From the NCBI GenBank assembly GCA_016800925.1, contig JABCPU010000303.1, positions 1-64,000 of the forward strand: a stretch of DNA of 64,000 bases. The letters run 5' to 3'. The position numbers were made by a program, and so were the translations under genes. How positions within the stretch are numbered: position 1 is the first letter of the stretch; every line of letters begins with the position of its first letter. Below are positions 33,533-45,641 of the stretch, one piece after another. The notes beneath the pieces are model-generated. The model was not told the origin of the DNA. It worked only from the letters and a program-made list of their open reading frames with translations, and did not search any database. This DNA comes from Suillus spraguei. Its lineage: Eukaryota; Basidiomycota; Agaricomycetes; Boletales; Suillaceae.

Positions 33533-36500
33533 ATGTCAGAGACAACCTGCCGCAGCTGCAATTCTACGTACAGCATCCCATCCGAACCACGTGCAGCCCG
33601 GAAGGTCAAGGACGATCATTCGAAGCAGTGTTCTTTCGCAGTTAAAAATTGCAAAGGTTTTCCAGTTGCGTTCGTGGACGGGAAGTTTTGCTGTCCCTTT
33701 AGATATAACGGATGTCTCTTCTCTGCAAAGATTGATCCTGTTAGAAAGCACCAATGTAGCTTTGGACCTGTTACAGGTCATACACCACAGACGGTCTATG
33801 GAGATGCAGCTTCTTTAAGGCCAATCGAGTTGGGTCAATACATAGAGACCAATTATGGAGATACCCTGCGTGGTGCTAAAAAAGTGGCTGGCACACCATC
33901 AGTATGTGACAACCACCTTCACCGTTCCAGCTCTTGAATATAGCTTTTTTAGGGTGTGGAGTCTGTGGACGCGAGTTCGGCTAAAATTCCCTCCTGTCAG
34001 ACTCAAGTAAACACTCCCGATGCTCAGCCTGCTGCTGTGAGTTTAACAAGTGGCGAGGATACGGTAAGTCTTATGCACTCTGATGCTCATATCTGTAATT
34101 GTGTATTTGATGTATCCTAGGGCGAAAAACGCACTAGTGCTCAAGATGATGTACCACAAGAGATGCACTCTAAGGACTGTCTCACTGCACGAGGATCAGC
34201 ACCAGCACTACCGGGGATGACGGCAGAAACGACAGTAGCGACCGCAATGGCAGCGATTCCAGTGCTGACAGCATTCACGACAACACCAGGGACAAGCCTG
34301 CTGCGTCACGGCAACGTTGAGGCTGAATCCGACCGTTCTTTGCAACATGACACTGGAATTGAAAACAGCCCATCCCGGCCACAATGCGCGGCTAAAAACG
34401 ACAGTGATTGTAGCGCTATATATGGTTCAAAACTTCCTGGTGGCTCAGAGAGATCAGAATCTAACCAGGGGCCGGCAGAAATCCAAATTCCGCAGGTTAA
34501 TGTTGATGATCCTTGTGCCACGTTATCCAGGTTCAGGAGCTGGAAGGGATGTCCCTGATGACAAGCTTTCAACCTGACCTCAAGCTGTTTGTCTGCGAGC
34601 GATGTCGGTTTGCAGTCTGGGCAGATCATCTCACAGGACACATCTTTAATAACCATAAATCACTTCTCCCACAATCGATAAAACGGCCCTTGGTTGACGC
34701 TGCAGTGACTCGAGCGCACGACAGACTTCAGGCTGCGCAGTCACATCAACTGAAGGTAGCCCTACCACAGCGCCTTCTACCCCCGCTACCTTGGCTACTT
34801 GAGCCTGTACAGGGTTACCGATGCTTCCATTGCCCTTATGTTGCTGCGTCCACTGGCACAATTTCAATCCATAGCAAGACGTTACATCCTGGTAAGGGGC
34901 ACTGCGCTAGTAAGCACACCAGCGTATTTTGGTGCAGCGTCTCTTTTCAAGGGCACAGTACTTTGTTGTACATGCAATGCTACAGAGCGTCGGTCCAGAT
35001 CATCTCTTTGCCAAGTTTTACTCAATGCTACCAGCCCGGTACCTCGACGGAGCTTTTATAGATGGAGATATGTCAAAAACATCAGATCCTGGTGACTTGT
35101 CACCATTTTTGACCACTACCGGATGGGCTCAGGCAACTGAAGGATATTCTATGCATGGAGTACGCGCTATGTCAAACTCCAAGGTCGAAATACTGGACAT
35201 TCATCTCCTGGCTCGCATCAAGGGGTTGGGCAAGAAATATCTTTCCACCATTTCCTCGACTTCAGATATCGAACCTACTCTTTTAGATGCTCTCACCAGC
35301 TGGCGGACTCGATAGTAAGATTTTTACGTCATCATACAGAACCCAGACTTGCTAACAGAATATTAAGCCGCCCATTCCAAATATTGCAGGAAAAAGATTC
35401 GATTGAGAACTATGGGCTCCATTGTGATCGGCTGGTGATGATGATCTTGCGCGCTGTATCCTCTCAATCATCATCTATAGAGGGGACTGTAGGTGGCCCG
35501 GATGTCGTAGATGCTCACCTCATGGATGACAATACTGAGGAGAAGGTAGATGATGATGGCGAATGTGATGATGGCATGTACCCCCCTCAGGATTGGGAGG
35601 ATATGGACTTTGTTGATGAGGTAGACGAGGATGCCTCCGAGTCATGGCCGGAAAGCGATCTGACTGGGGAAGAAGACCACGAGGAATCTGCAGATTTGGA
35701 TTTATCGGAAGATCAGGCTGTTTATCAGATAGAACTGAACAGCGTTCAGATCCGACATGCTAAGACGTTGAGGGGGTGTTGTACAGATCCGAGTTCGTCC
35801 GAAGCTTGGCTTATGGATGCCTATCATTCTGTTGTACTGTCCGTCTTCACCACCAACTCCAAGCATGCCTTATACGGTCCTCTACATTCACTGGTAGACT
35901 CCTTTATTATGTCTACCAGCATCGATATGCAGGGACGTTTTGTTCCGCCGCATCTCATCTCCAGTCACTTGGCCAAGTTAATCTATGCTGCCATGTTTTC
36001 CATCCTGACGGAAGTAATGAAGACTCCCGACCCATACCAGTAAGGTGCATATTATTAGACACGAGCAAGCGCTAAATATGTCATACACCTAGAGCGTTCA
36101 TGAGTTCCATGAAGCAGTGGATGGAGCCCGGCATGCGAACCCCGTTTTGCTGTGTCCGACGATATTCACGCCTCTGCTATGCGCTATGCAGAGCTCACAT
36201 TGCTCTTCCTCGACTTCAGTTTGCCACAGTCGACAGCCCTGACTTCACATTCGATGGGAAACCCCTCTCCGTCACCTCCATGACGAGAATGTATCACAGC
36301 GTCTACCGAAACATGACCTCCGTACTTGATGAATACCTTCTATTTGGCGCCGGTGATGCAGTACTGCAGCATCTTAAGGATCCAGAGGACATTGTGGATC
36401 AGCCTCACGAGCATTTTATAGGTCGTGGAGTCCTAGCTTCTGAGATGCAGGCCGCCTGGAATCCGATAAAATTTATGATGGGAAACGATAAACTCTGCAA

Positions 36501-37530
36501 AAAGTATTTCAGTATTGACCCCAGTGGAAATCCTGTGCCGCGCAAGGGGGCATGGGAGGAATACCTGTGGAAGGTTGAAGAGTTTAAGGAGTGCTTCTAC
36601 TTTCTATTCCATCAAATTCCAGGGATGCCAAAACGAGGTTCAGAGGAAGTTCGAGCCAAGATCGTGGATACCAGCTTTCGAGGGCGAAATATCATGTATC
36701 TATTCCATCGCCTCGCATGCATTGGAGATTATAACAAGTCCTCTCGGAACACCGGCAATGACAAGTTAACTTTGCATTTCTTGGCTCGACCTTTAGAAAC
36801 TGTCCTGAGGCGATTTCAAGCATCCGTTGCTAGCATCAGCGCTTGGGCTATCGATTGGGTTCTTGCACCAGAGGACATTGACCCTCACCATCACTGCTAC
36901 CTCCTATCCAGTATGGGGAAACGGTGGACGTCTGAACGACTTTCACGCATACTCCAGCGACTAACTGCCAAACACCTTCCTGGAGGGATCAGCCTCAATA
37001 TGAGCTCGCTGCGACACATTCTCCCTGGCATCGCGGAGCATTATCGGATCTCTGATATCCTATCTCCGAGAACTGATGACGTCCTACATGCCCAGCTTGG
37101 CCATAGCCAAGAGACTGGTGACCGCATGTATGCCCGAGCACACCAAGATCACCCTCAACTGACCAACTTAATGGCCCATAGAACCATGTTATTTTGCGAC
37201 CTTTGGCAGGAACTCCTGGGATTTGGAGGTGAAGTTCCTAATGAAGAAGCGGCCCTCTCCCTCCAGGAATCGTACACTCGACAACGGTCTTCCTCTAGGA
37301 AGTCTCTTTCATTACTGTGGAAGACGCCTTCTGTAGAAGCTATCTCTGACCCGCTACCTCTACATAGCTATCAAGATTTTCAAGATCGTCTTGTTAGGCA
37401 CTACAGCCAGGGAGCACTCTGGCCTGTACAGGGCAGAGGGAGTGCGACCCCATCGAACACAACACCAGCATACGCCGGAATGATCTCCCAATACAGGGAG
37501 ACCTGTGACGGACAGTTGGTACCATGCTAG
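33533..37530 (+). CDS. Zinc-finger protein with tyrosine-recombinase-like C-terminal motif (OrsD/TLH-type)
   Basis: Exons at about 33533-33900, 33953-34070, 34119-34496, 34532-34892, 34937-35312, 35392-36042 and 36093-37530 join at consensus sites. The N-terminus holds Cys/His clusters: CRSCNSTY, CCPFRYNGC, then VCERCRFAVWADHLTGH (C2H2-like) and YRCFHCPYVAASTGTISIH. A strongly acidic segment follows (35520-35720). The 476-residue last exon ends with SLRHILPGIAEHY and, about 20 residues later, AQLGHSQETGDRMYA. That spacing mimics box II of tyrosine recombinases (Arg, then LGH, then Tyr). It is overall reminiscent of basidiomycete OrsD/DUF3505-like and telomere-linked helicase N-terminal proteins; I see no helicase domain. 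The frame is open to the stop at 37528-37530. Recombinase function is inference; the box I Arg is not identified. Confidence 0.7.
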
Positions 37531-37585
37531 AATGTTAGGAATAGTCTGTAAAAAAGAAAGCAATCTCAGTGGCAACTCCTCCCAA

Positions 37586-38850
37586 GCGCTACAGCCAGGG
37601 AGTACTCTGCCCTGTACAGGGCAGAGGGAGCATTATGGCGGCAGTCATCGAGGACATGCACAGCGCAAGCAGAGGGAGACGGCAGTCATCAAGGACATGC
37701 ACAGTCTAAACAAGTAAGGCGGCAGTCATCAAGGACATGCACAGCGCAGGCAGAGGGAGACGGCAGTCATCATGGACATGCACAGTCTCAACAAGTAAGG
37801 GCGGCAGTCATCAAGGACATGCACAGCGCAGGCAGAGGGAGACGGCAGTCATCATGGACATGCACAGTCTCAACAAGTAAGGGCGGCAGTCATCTAGGAC
37901 ATGCACAGCGCAAGCAGAGGGAGACGGCAGTCATCATGGACATGCACAGTCTAAACGAGTAAAGGCGGCAGTCATCAAGGACATGCACAGCGCAAGCAGA
38001 AGGAGACGGCAGTCATCATGGACATGCACAGTCTAAACAAGTAAGGGCGGCAGTCATCTAGGACATGCACAGCGCAAGCAGAGGGAGACGGCAGTCATCA
38101 TGGACATGCACAGTCTAAACGAGTAAAGGCGGCAGTCATCAAGGACATGCACAGCGCAAGCAGAGGGAGACGGCAGTCATCATGGACATGCACAGTCTAA
38201 ACGAGTAAAGGCGGCAGTCATCAAGGACATGCACAGCGCAAGCAGAGGGAGACGGCAGTCATCAAGGACATGCACAGTCTAAACAAGTAAGGGCGGCAGT
38301 CATCAAGGACATGCACAGCGCAAGCAGAGGGAGACGGCAGTCATCATGGACATGCACAGTCTAAACGAGTAAAGGCGGCAGTCATCAAGGACATGCACAG
38401 CGCAAGCAGAGGGAGACGGCAGTCATCAAGGACATGCACAGTCTAAACAAGTAAGGGCGGCAGTCATCTAGGACATGCACAGCGCAAGCAGAGGGAGACG
38501 GCAGTCATCATGGACATGCACAGTCTAAACAAGTAAGGGCGGCAGTCATCAAGGACATGCACAGCGCAAGCAGAGGGAGACGGCAGTCATCATGGACATG
38601 CACAGTCTAAACGAGTAAAGGCGGCAGTCATCAAGGACATGCACAGCGCAAGCAGAGGGAGACGGCAGTCATCAAGGACATGCACAGTCTAAACAAGTAA
38701 GGGCGGCAGTCATCTAGGACATGCACAGCGCAAGCAGAAGGAGACGGCAGTCATCATGGACATGCACAGTCTAAACAAGTAAGGGCGGCAGTCATCAAGG
38801 ACATGCACAGCGCAAGCAGAGGGAGACGGCAGTCATCATGGACATGCGCA
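37586..38850. repeat. 81-bp satellite (two ~40-bp half units)
   Basis: About 15 units pair CGGCAGTCATCAAGGACATG plus CACAGCGCAAGCAGAGGGAG with a second half reading CGGCAGTCATCATGGACATG plus CACAGTCTAAACAAGTAAGG. The array starts 60 bases after the upstream gene's stop. Its first unit begins with a copy of a stretch of that gene's last exon (37400-37440, CTACAGCCAGGGAG). Confidence 0.95.
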
Positions 38851-39240
38851 ACCCAGAAGTGCCTATGAAAGCAGTAAGCAGCGCCAAAAGGAAAGAAACG
38901 CACCAAATAGAAAACAAAAGGGCCAAAGTCCAAACAGACAAAGGCGACAGTCACCGAGGACATCCGCAACCAAGAAATACCTATGATGAAATCAGTAAAT
39001 AGAAAACAAAAAGGGCCAAGGTACAAAGGCAACGGTCACCGAGGACATCCACAACCAAAAAATACATAAGATGAAATCAGTAAGCAGCGTCAAAGAGGGA
39101 GACGCACTAAACAGAAAACAAAAGGGCCAAAGTCCAAACAGACAAAGGCAGCAGTCACCAGGGACATGCATGACCAAGGAATACTTAAGACGGTAAGCAG
39201 CCCAAAAAAAGAAAGAGGCGCACTAAATAGAAAATAAAAA
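38850..39240. repeat. Degenerate ~120-bp tandem repeat continuing the satellite
   Basis: Three to four imperfect units contain AAACAAAAGGGCCAAAGTCC, a CAGTCACCGAGGACATCC block related to the 81-bp unit, and AAATCAGTAA. Beyond it, 39240-39495 is A-rich with no gene. Confidence 0.75.
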
Positions 39241-39496
39241 AGGCCTAAGAGAGAGAAGGCAAGCGTTGTGAAGTAGAGAGATTGTGAGAGAAAGAAGAGA
39301 AAGAGCAAAAACGAACCACGACCAAATAAATGCAAGCGCAACAAGTGCAAATATAAATATACACAAATACAATGCGTTCGCCAATCGCCGCATATGGAAG
39401 CTAACGTCAGCTTGAATTACCAAATATAGAATCTGACTTTGGCTCCATGGTCTTTAAGAATCATATGTGCTACGCTCTGAAGATCAAATAATTACG

Positions 39497-39965
39497 CATA
39501 CATACATGATGAGATTGCATGAGCTTAGTGGTTGTCCTCATTTCTGCCTACATGTCATAAGCTCACGAAGTCAGGGCATGTCGTTTGAACGACGGTACCC
39601 GCTAGAGACAAAGCACTTGATTGACTATTTAATTGCTATGTGCTGTTAAACGTCTGGTGCTAGTACCGTCGTTCAAACAACATCCTCCTGACTTCGTCAG
39701 CTTATGCTATATAGGCAGAAATAAGGCCCACCACTACGCTAATGCAATCTCATCACATACATATGCGGGTGCATAGATTCTCAGAGCGCATCGACGATTT
39801 GATTGCTACATACTGTCACTTTAACGGCACGTAGCAATTGAATAGTGAAGCAAATACTTTGTCTCTCGCAACTGCTGTCATTTAACCGACATCTCCTGGC
39901 TTCATCGCCTTATGCTACTTAGGCAGAAATGAGGCCCAAGGCTACACTAATTCAATTTCTTCACC
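39497..39965. repeat. Fold-back element plus third partial copy
   Basis: Arms at about 39505-39601 and 39665-39766 are inverted copies (left contains GAGATTGCATGAGC and CATTTCTGCCTACA; right carries the complements). The arms end at the complementary GTTTGAACGACGGTAC and GTACCGTCGTTCAAAC. A further, more diverged copy of the right arm lies at about 39885-39965. Confidence 0.8.
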
Positions 39966-40002
39966 TACGTAAGCATTTATGTAGCTATTTATCTGATTCT
40001 CA

Positions 40003-42398
40003 TCACAAAAGATCTTCCTGCCTTCTTTCAGCCGCTTTCCTCGCTTCGATCGCAATGACCCGGTGAATAAATCTGTGAAATAGTACTTCCAGGTTATTAC
40101 CAGGCGATGGACCCAAAGCCTCTATGGCTGCAATATAGTCGTTGATGCTTGCAGTATGCTCCGCCGAGTAGTGGGCTTTCAACGTAGCTGCATAATTAAC
40201 CAAAGAGAAGCCGTTGCGATATTCAGAGAATTGCTGCACAGCTATGCTCTGCTCGGGGGTGAGGACTGGCTCATTAATGATCCTCCAGGTTTCTTGAACG
40301 GCGCTGCCTTGAGCATCCTTCAAGACGCGTCCTGCATTACTGTTGAGTGCTGGCTGTTGACCTGAATCTTGTGGATCATCCTCATGGTCGATTTCCATGT
40401 TCTCCTCGTCCATAGATTGATCTAAGAGCGTAAAGAGTACACTCAGAGCAATTTCATCATAAGAACATCATACTTACAAGCTCTGTCGGATGTTTGTGCA
40501 ACAGGGACGGCTGCCTCCAAAGATCCTAACATTGTTTAGATCTCTACACCGGACAACTGTGATTTCTGCTCACCGCCAGCTTCATTTTCTTCATCAGCAT
40601 CGGCGTCAGCATCAGCGTCAGCGTCAGTATCAGCGTCAGTATCAGCATCAGGGTCAACGTCAGCGTCATGAATGGGAGCCAAATGTCGCTGCTTCCTCTC
40701 GGCGTTCCTCTCTGAAAAAATCGGTTGGAATTAATAAATAGACCAATGGTTCGAGCAGCCACTCACTGTCCAACTTCCGCCATGGCCCCACTTCTTTTAA
40801 CACCTGTGCTACATTTTTTCCTATCGAGACTTCAGAAATAACCCATGACCACGCCGACTTGTACTTCTTGACGGTTACTCTCCCTAACGCAGCCCATAGA
40901 ACGTCATCATTCAAATCCCAAGCACGTCCTGGGTTCAACTCTTGTCGACGAACGTAACCTTCCAGCACCAAACGAGCCTCAAACGTATCAAAGACGTTTG
41001 TTGGGTCTGTAAAAGAGGAATTTTTTTCAACATAAGGGGTGAGATGAAGGGCGATCGTTGCTTACCTTTTATTTCCGAGGTGGTAGAGACGGCGTTCTTA
41101 AGGCGCAAGTGGATTGACATCAACGTATCCACGAATTCTCTCCAGGTCATTTCGCCAAACCAAAGTTGGTTTGCAATGTTATAAACGTCTTCTCGGTCAG
41201 GATCTTCGGTAACAATGTTGAGAAGGGCATCCAAGTCTTGTGTGAACTGTTCAAAGACAGTATAGAGTGGTTTTTCGTTCAGAACATAGAATAGGAAGTC
41301 GATTGGCCTAAGCCAGAGGTTGTTTCCTACAAAGTAAGAACTCTCGGCCACAGAACCAATAGCAAATATGCATAATCGTACCGTTAGCGACCCACTGCCA
41401 ATGCTTTATGCTCCAAAAATATGGCCTGGGTTGTTGTCCCTCATGCCATCTTTCCGGAAGTCTCGCATGTTGGTGATATTGAGTCTGGAAATAACGATCT
41501 TGCCTCTTCAAAGCTTTAAGGGCCTCAGCTTTCAGGGTCTTTTGAAACGCCTCCTGCAGTCCATCGACCTTGCCATCAAACCATTTCGCCAGGTCATTAG
41601 GTGGAAACAAGAAGCATGGCCCATTATTAGCTATGCGCCAATCCCCTTCTATGCGTCTGCATTAAAATACTGCCATAATATGGCCGCTTGAGATGGACTC
41701 ACCAAAGATTGCTCTGTTTTCAGGCCTGATTGGGTCTACTTGGAGGAAGTTTGCATCTTTGGGAGTAACCTGCTGGCAAGTGATGTTGAACCAGTCACGC
41801 GAGTTCCGAATCTTCCATTCGTCAAGAGTGTGCACCCTCTCTTGACCAGATATCACGGCATCGTATGACGAGCTGAGCAATTCCAGAACAGTGAGTAACC
41901 TAGATATCTTGTGTTGCGCCAGAATGGTGCCGGTATTCTGACGCAAGATCGCAATATCCTCCTTTCGAGACCGCCTCTTTGCTTTTTTCTCCTCTTCCTT
42001 CCACAGCCTCCACATATTTGCATACATGACAATGAAGTAGGATAATTCCAACCACAACGCCCGGTATCGCATGGGCAGTGGCAGGTATCCTTTTGGTCTC
42101 TTGTCAACCAAGACCTTTATGCGGCAGGTTTGGAAAGTCTCCCCAGTCCGGCTGTCGATAACAACTGTTTCCTCTGGTGGGAGAAAGGTCACCAGATCCA
42201 TGGTGTCGTCCTCGATACACTCAGCATTTACTGTAGGTATCGAAAAAGATACTATCGGTTTTTCCAACAACACTCTTTGCGCTGGATGCTGTCCACTTGT
42301 TGTAGCGTTGCCTACAGAAGCGGTATATGCCTGATTAATGCTCTTTGAAAGTAACGTGAAGGACTGAACACCTCACCTCCAGTATTGATAGCTGCCAT
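40003..42398 (-). CDS. Uncharacterised three-copy family, copy 1
   Basis: The first exon is short (MAAINTGG at 42398). The main exon holds AECIEDDTMDLVTFLPPEE, YLPLPMRYRALWLELSYFIV, MWRLWKEEEKKAKRRSRKED, DEWKIRNSRDWFNITCQQV and DPIRPENRAIFGE. Later exons read LPERWHEGQQPRPYFWSIKH, FYVLNEKPLYTVFEQFTQDL, FGEMTWREFVDTLM, ARLVLEGYVRR and TVKKYKSAWSWVISEVSIGK. A GCGTCA/GTATCA microsatellite at 40600-40675 encodes an Asp/Ala-rich linker. The last exon ends IEARKAAERRQEDLL. The same exon order is found in the genes ending at 48302 and 57203. No known domain is recognised; there is no signal peptide. The YLPLPMRY-SY segment is hydrophobic but not a clear membrane helix. All exons read through, so it looks intact. 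Confidence 0.7.
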
Positions 42399-42924
42399 AT
42401 CCAACGATGAGCGGAAACAAGCGTTCACAAAATATGTAGTAATGAAAGGGGAACGTTGAGATCACAATAAACTAGCCGTTATATAACATTTAAAACAGGT
42501 GTGTACATGTTTGGCCACATTATCAATTGGTTATCGCCTGTTATTCTATTGCCACCTTTTTTACTTAGAGCGGCGCATTTTCTGTACGGCTATTGGTGGA
42601 ACACCTGGAAGAAAAGGAATTTATTGCTAGTTTCCCCGGCTACCGATAGAGTTTGACCAAAATCCAAAAAATTGTCAAATTCCGGCATCCTGTTGGGGAG
42701 TCCCTGATATATCGATGAGTGGCACAAGTATAATCAGTCTTCTTATGGTCAAGAGAAAAAGACATACAATTGAATCCAAGACTGTCAACTTCACAAAATT
42801 TCAATTTATCACGGCCGAACAAGAACAAGATCTACAACTATCAACGCTATGTAGTTACATGACAAGGAGGAACAAATGGTGAGATATAACCCTTTGAGAG
42901 TACGTAGGAAAGAAAGATGATACG
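42399..42924. other. Intergenic spacer, no gene seen
   Basis: This lies between the start of the copy 1 gene (minus) and the stop of the next minus-strand gene. It should hold the copy 1 promoter; no other feature was found. Confidence 0.35.
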
Positions 42925-44807
42925 TTAATTATCAAGCACCACGGACATATCATCGTCAGTTCGGTCCTGCGCCATCTCCAAATCTTCACGTATGACAAGG
43001 GCGAGGTCAGACTGAAGTTTGCCCTTTCCTTTCGTGTCTGCAGTACTCTTTCCCTTCTTGTCTGCAGCAGTCTTGCCATTGCCATTTTCAGCTTTAGTAA
43101 GTTCGACGAAATAGTTTTGCAGGTCGGTCGAGGGAGGGAAGTGATGCCAGAACAGTTGGGGCGCTACCAGCTTGTTCAATCTTTTGAAATGCTTGTTATC
43201 CTCGTCGTTCCTTACAGCCGCGGATTTCCACCGGCATTTCAAGCATAGAAGACGAACTTTGACCCCGTGATTATGCACACGCATGTCGGCCGGCGTCGGC
43301 TGACACCCTGGTGTAGGACAGGACCTAAACTCGTATCCAAAGGCGCGTAAACCAGGAATGTCCTTGCCGATCTGGCGACATTCCACAACGCGCCGTTTGT
43401 CAACTGTGCTTGCGAACACTAGCACCGCAGTAGTGTAGTCTAAGAAGTCGCTGGAGCAAGCCAGTGTATCGCATATGGTAGACCAGATGTCAGTGCGTCC
43501 ATAGATGCCGGTCTCCACAATCAAAGAGCGGACGATGTTGGATACCATAGATGGCAAAGTACCTGATCCTCCAAATGCCAGAACGAAATCGACATCATCA
43601 CTGAGACAGAGTAAGTATGGGTTGGTTGTGTAAAGAGCAACAAACGCACTTCTCCACTAAAGCCCTCACAGCGTGGAAGTGGTGGCTTACCCTGATAGCA
43701 GGGCCGCAGCTAACCATCAAAAGGCCCCTCCATCCTCCTCTAGCTCTAGGACTAAGGTCGCACCAAGGCTTGCTCCCATCAATGGTTTTTATTTCAGTCT
43801 TGTCGCTCCTTGCCATGTCGGAGGAGGCTTTTAACGTTTGCAAAAAACTTTCTCCAAGATATGCCGTCAAGATCTCAACTATCGTTGTGCTGGTGCCGCC
43901 GGTATGCCCGCCAGTGTGCTGGAGCATGCCAGTGTATTCATCTGAATGCGTGTCGACCACTATAAAAGTGTTGGGGGGGAAGCCAGATTTTATGTTGCGC
44001 TTCATGAATTCCACGCCGGGGGCCAGCTTCTTGGACTGGTAAACTTGAGCACCACCACGCATATGCAATGAAGTTGTGAAGAGCTACAAAACATTAATTT
44101 TGAACGTCGGTAACTGCAGCTGTGGTGATATTCATGGTACTTACGTTGCTTTCGAACTTCCGGAAGTGGTTCTCCGCCTCCAGTATCACTGTGTCTGCAA
44201 GATAATCGTCCTTCATCGATTCAAGGTTCAGAGTGACAATGGCCATCGGCCACACCGTTTTGACCTTCTTTCGCCTACCAAAGCCAATAAAGGCATACCG
44301 CAAGGGCTTGGCCTTCCCATCTCCTTTCCTTGAGCACATCGGACACCGAAAATCTTTCCCTTCAACCTCCACAGTATTCATAAAGATGCACCCGCTCCCA
44401 CGAGCAGCTTGTTGTTCGCACACGATAGCGCCGCAAGCCACACATTCGTGTCTGCGGAGAGGATTTGTGTTGTCGCAACAAAAGTGACAGAATGCGCCGA
44501 TAGAGAAAGCTGTGGAGGAAGGGATGGGGGCAATAGTTTCAACAGGATCAAGTGAAGAGGTAGCGTCCATGTTGGTAGAAGAGCCCTCTTGCAGGTCCTC
44601 ATTGTCCGCAAGAATGCTGGAGATTTTGAGTGAGGCTGATCGACCCCCGCGCAACTTTACCATACTGCCAATGGCAACGTCGGTGGCAGCAGCTCTGGAA
44701 ATACCGCTAAAGATAGCGCCCATCTTGGCCGTTTGTTGGGGAACTTTGGGAGCTTTGGCGGCTTTCTTAACTTTGGCGGATTTGGCGGTACGTTTTTTGG
44801 GAGGCAT
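42925..44807 (-). CDS. Zinc-finger protein with possible caspase/CHAT-like domain (divergent partner 1)
   Basis: The start MPPKKRTAKSAKVKKAAKAP is lysine-rich and NLS-like. A cysteine cluster follows: CHFCCDN, CVACGAIVCEQ, GSGCIF and FRCPMCSRK, a PHD/RING-type arrangement. Exon 2 (about 44068-43600) contains FIVVDTHSDEYTGMLQHTGG and, after a spacer, RGLLMVSCGPAIRVSHHFHA; exon 3 adds DVDFVLAFGGSGTLPSMVSN. Alternating hydrophobic strands ending in a His (HSD) and a Cys-Gly (SCG) resemble the catalytic pair of caspase and CHAT peptidases, which is inference. Another CPTPGC...CLKC pair and a basic, lysine-rich tail end the protein at 42925. It is paralogous in layout to the plus-strand gene at 45642, with which it shares a palindromic intergenic region. 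Confidence 0.6.
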
Positions 44808-45137
44808 GTTAACAGTATAGGGCCTTGACGGATGAGAAAGAAAAAGGAAAGAAACGTTGTTCCTTTTTGGAACTCCTCGTATATATATATATATATATAT
44901 TGGAGATCCGATCTTACGTGAGATCTAAGCTCAGGGAGACGCTTCTCTAATCTGGAAGATAGAAGTCACAACGATGAAAGATAATATACAATACGTTTCA
45001 AATGAAAATCCCCTCTGTTCAAAACTGACCGTTGCAGGCTTTAGTAAGCAAAATATTCTGTGCTGCAAACAACATCCGTATGTCTCCAGCATTCTGTGTC
45101 AAACTTGATATAATAAAATGAATTACCGGACGTGTGG
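44808..45137. promoter_or_regulatory. Upstream region with (TA)n tract
   Basis: A run of about ten TA units lies at 44881-44900, 75 bases upstream of the minus-strand start at 44807. No other element is identified. Confidence 0.35.
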
Positions 45138-45537
45138 ACAATATTGAACTCCGCGCTGCATTGTATAGTAGGCGTGGTCCGCCGCACGATAACAAATCTG
45201 ACTCATCAATATTTAAGACCGAATGTTGTACAAAATGCAAAGACGAAACTTAGCTTGAGATTTGGGACGGTCAAAAATAACGTCTGCAGACGTTTTTGCC
45301 TTGAATAAGTAAAAAAATCTATAACCACATTCAAGCCGCTTTTGAATGTGGTTATAGATTTTTTACTTATTCAAGGCAAAAACGTCTGCAGATGTTATTT
45401 TTCACCGTCCCAAATCTCAAGCTAAGTTTCGTCTTTGCATTTTGTACGACATTCGGTCTTAAATATTGATGAGTCAGATTTGTTATCGCGCGGCGGACCA
45501 CGCCGACTATACAATGCAGCGCGGGGTTCAATATTGT
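45138..45537. repeat. 400-bp near-perfect palindrome between divergent genes
   Basis: Left arm 45138-45334 and right arm 45342-45537 are inverted copies with few differences, separated by about 7 bases (GCCGCTT). Landmarks are ACAATATTGAACTCCGCGCT on the left and the complementary end on the right, plus AAACGTCTGCAGACGTTTTT inside the left arm. It sits between the start codons of two divergently transcribed related genes (44807 and 45642). Confidence 0.93.
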
Positions 45538-45641
45538 GTATTGTTGTTTGTGGAACTTCATTGTTTAAAAACTTTCGTCCACAAACACCCACCTTAGTCC
45601 ACTACCACGTTCACAATCGTCCCATCCACATACTTTTTGTC

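Noticed and set aside
33536..34867. Minus-strand frames opposite the zinc-finger gene
   Set aside because: They are antisense to exons with Cys/His motifs and good splice signals on the plus strand.
37586..38850. Possible CRISPR-like array
   Set aside because: Units are contiguous and the whole 81 bp is repeated without unique spacers; the genome is eukaryotic.
38754..39423. Hydrophobic minus-strand frames that look like membrane proteins
   Set aside because: They overlap the degenerate satellite and reflect its purine-rich strand.
40544..40762. Leucine/threonine-repeat frame (TLTLMLILTL)
   Set aside because: It is the wrong frame of the GCGTCA microsatellite inside copy 1; the coding frame gives an Asp/Ala-rich linker.
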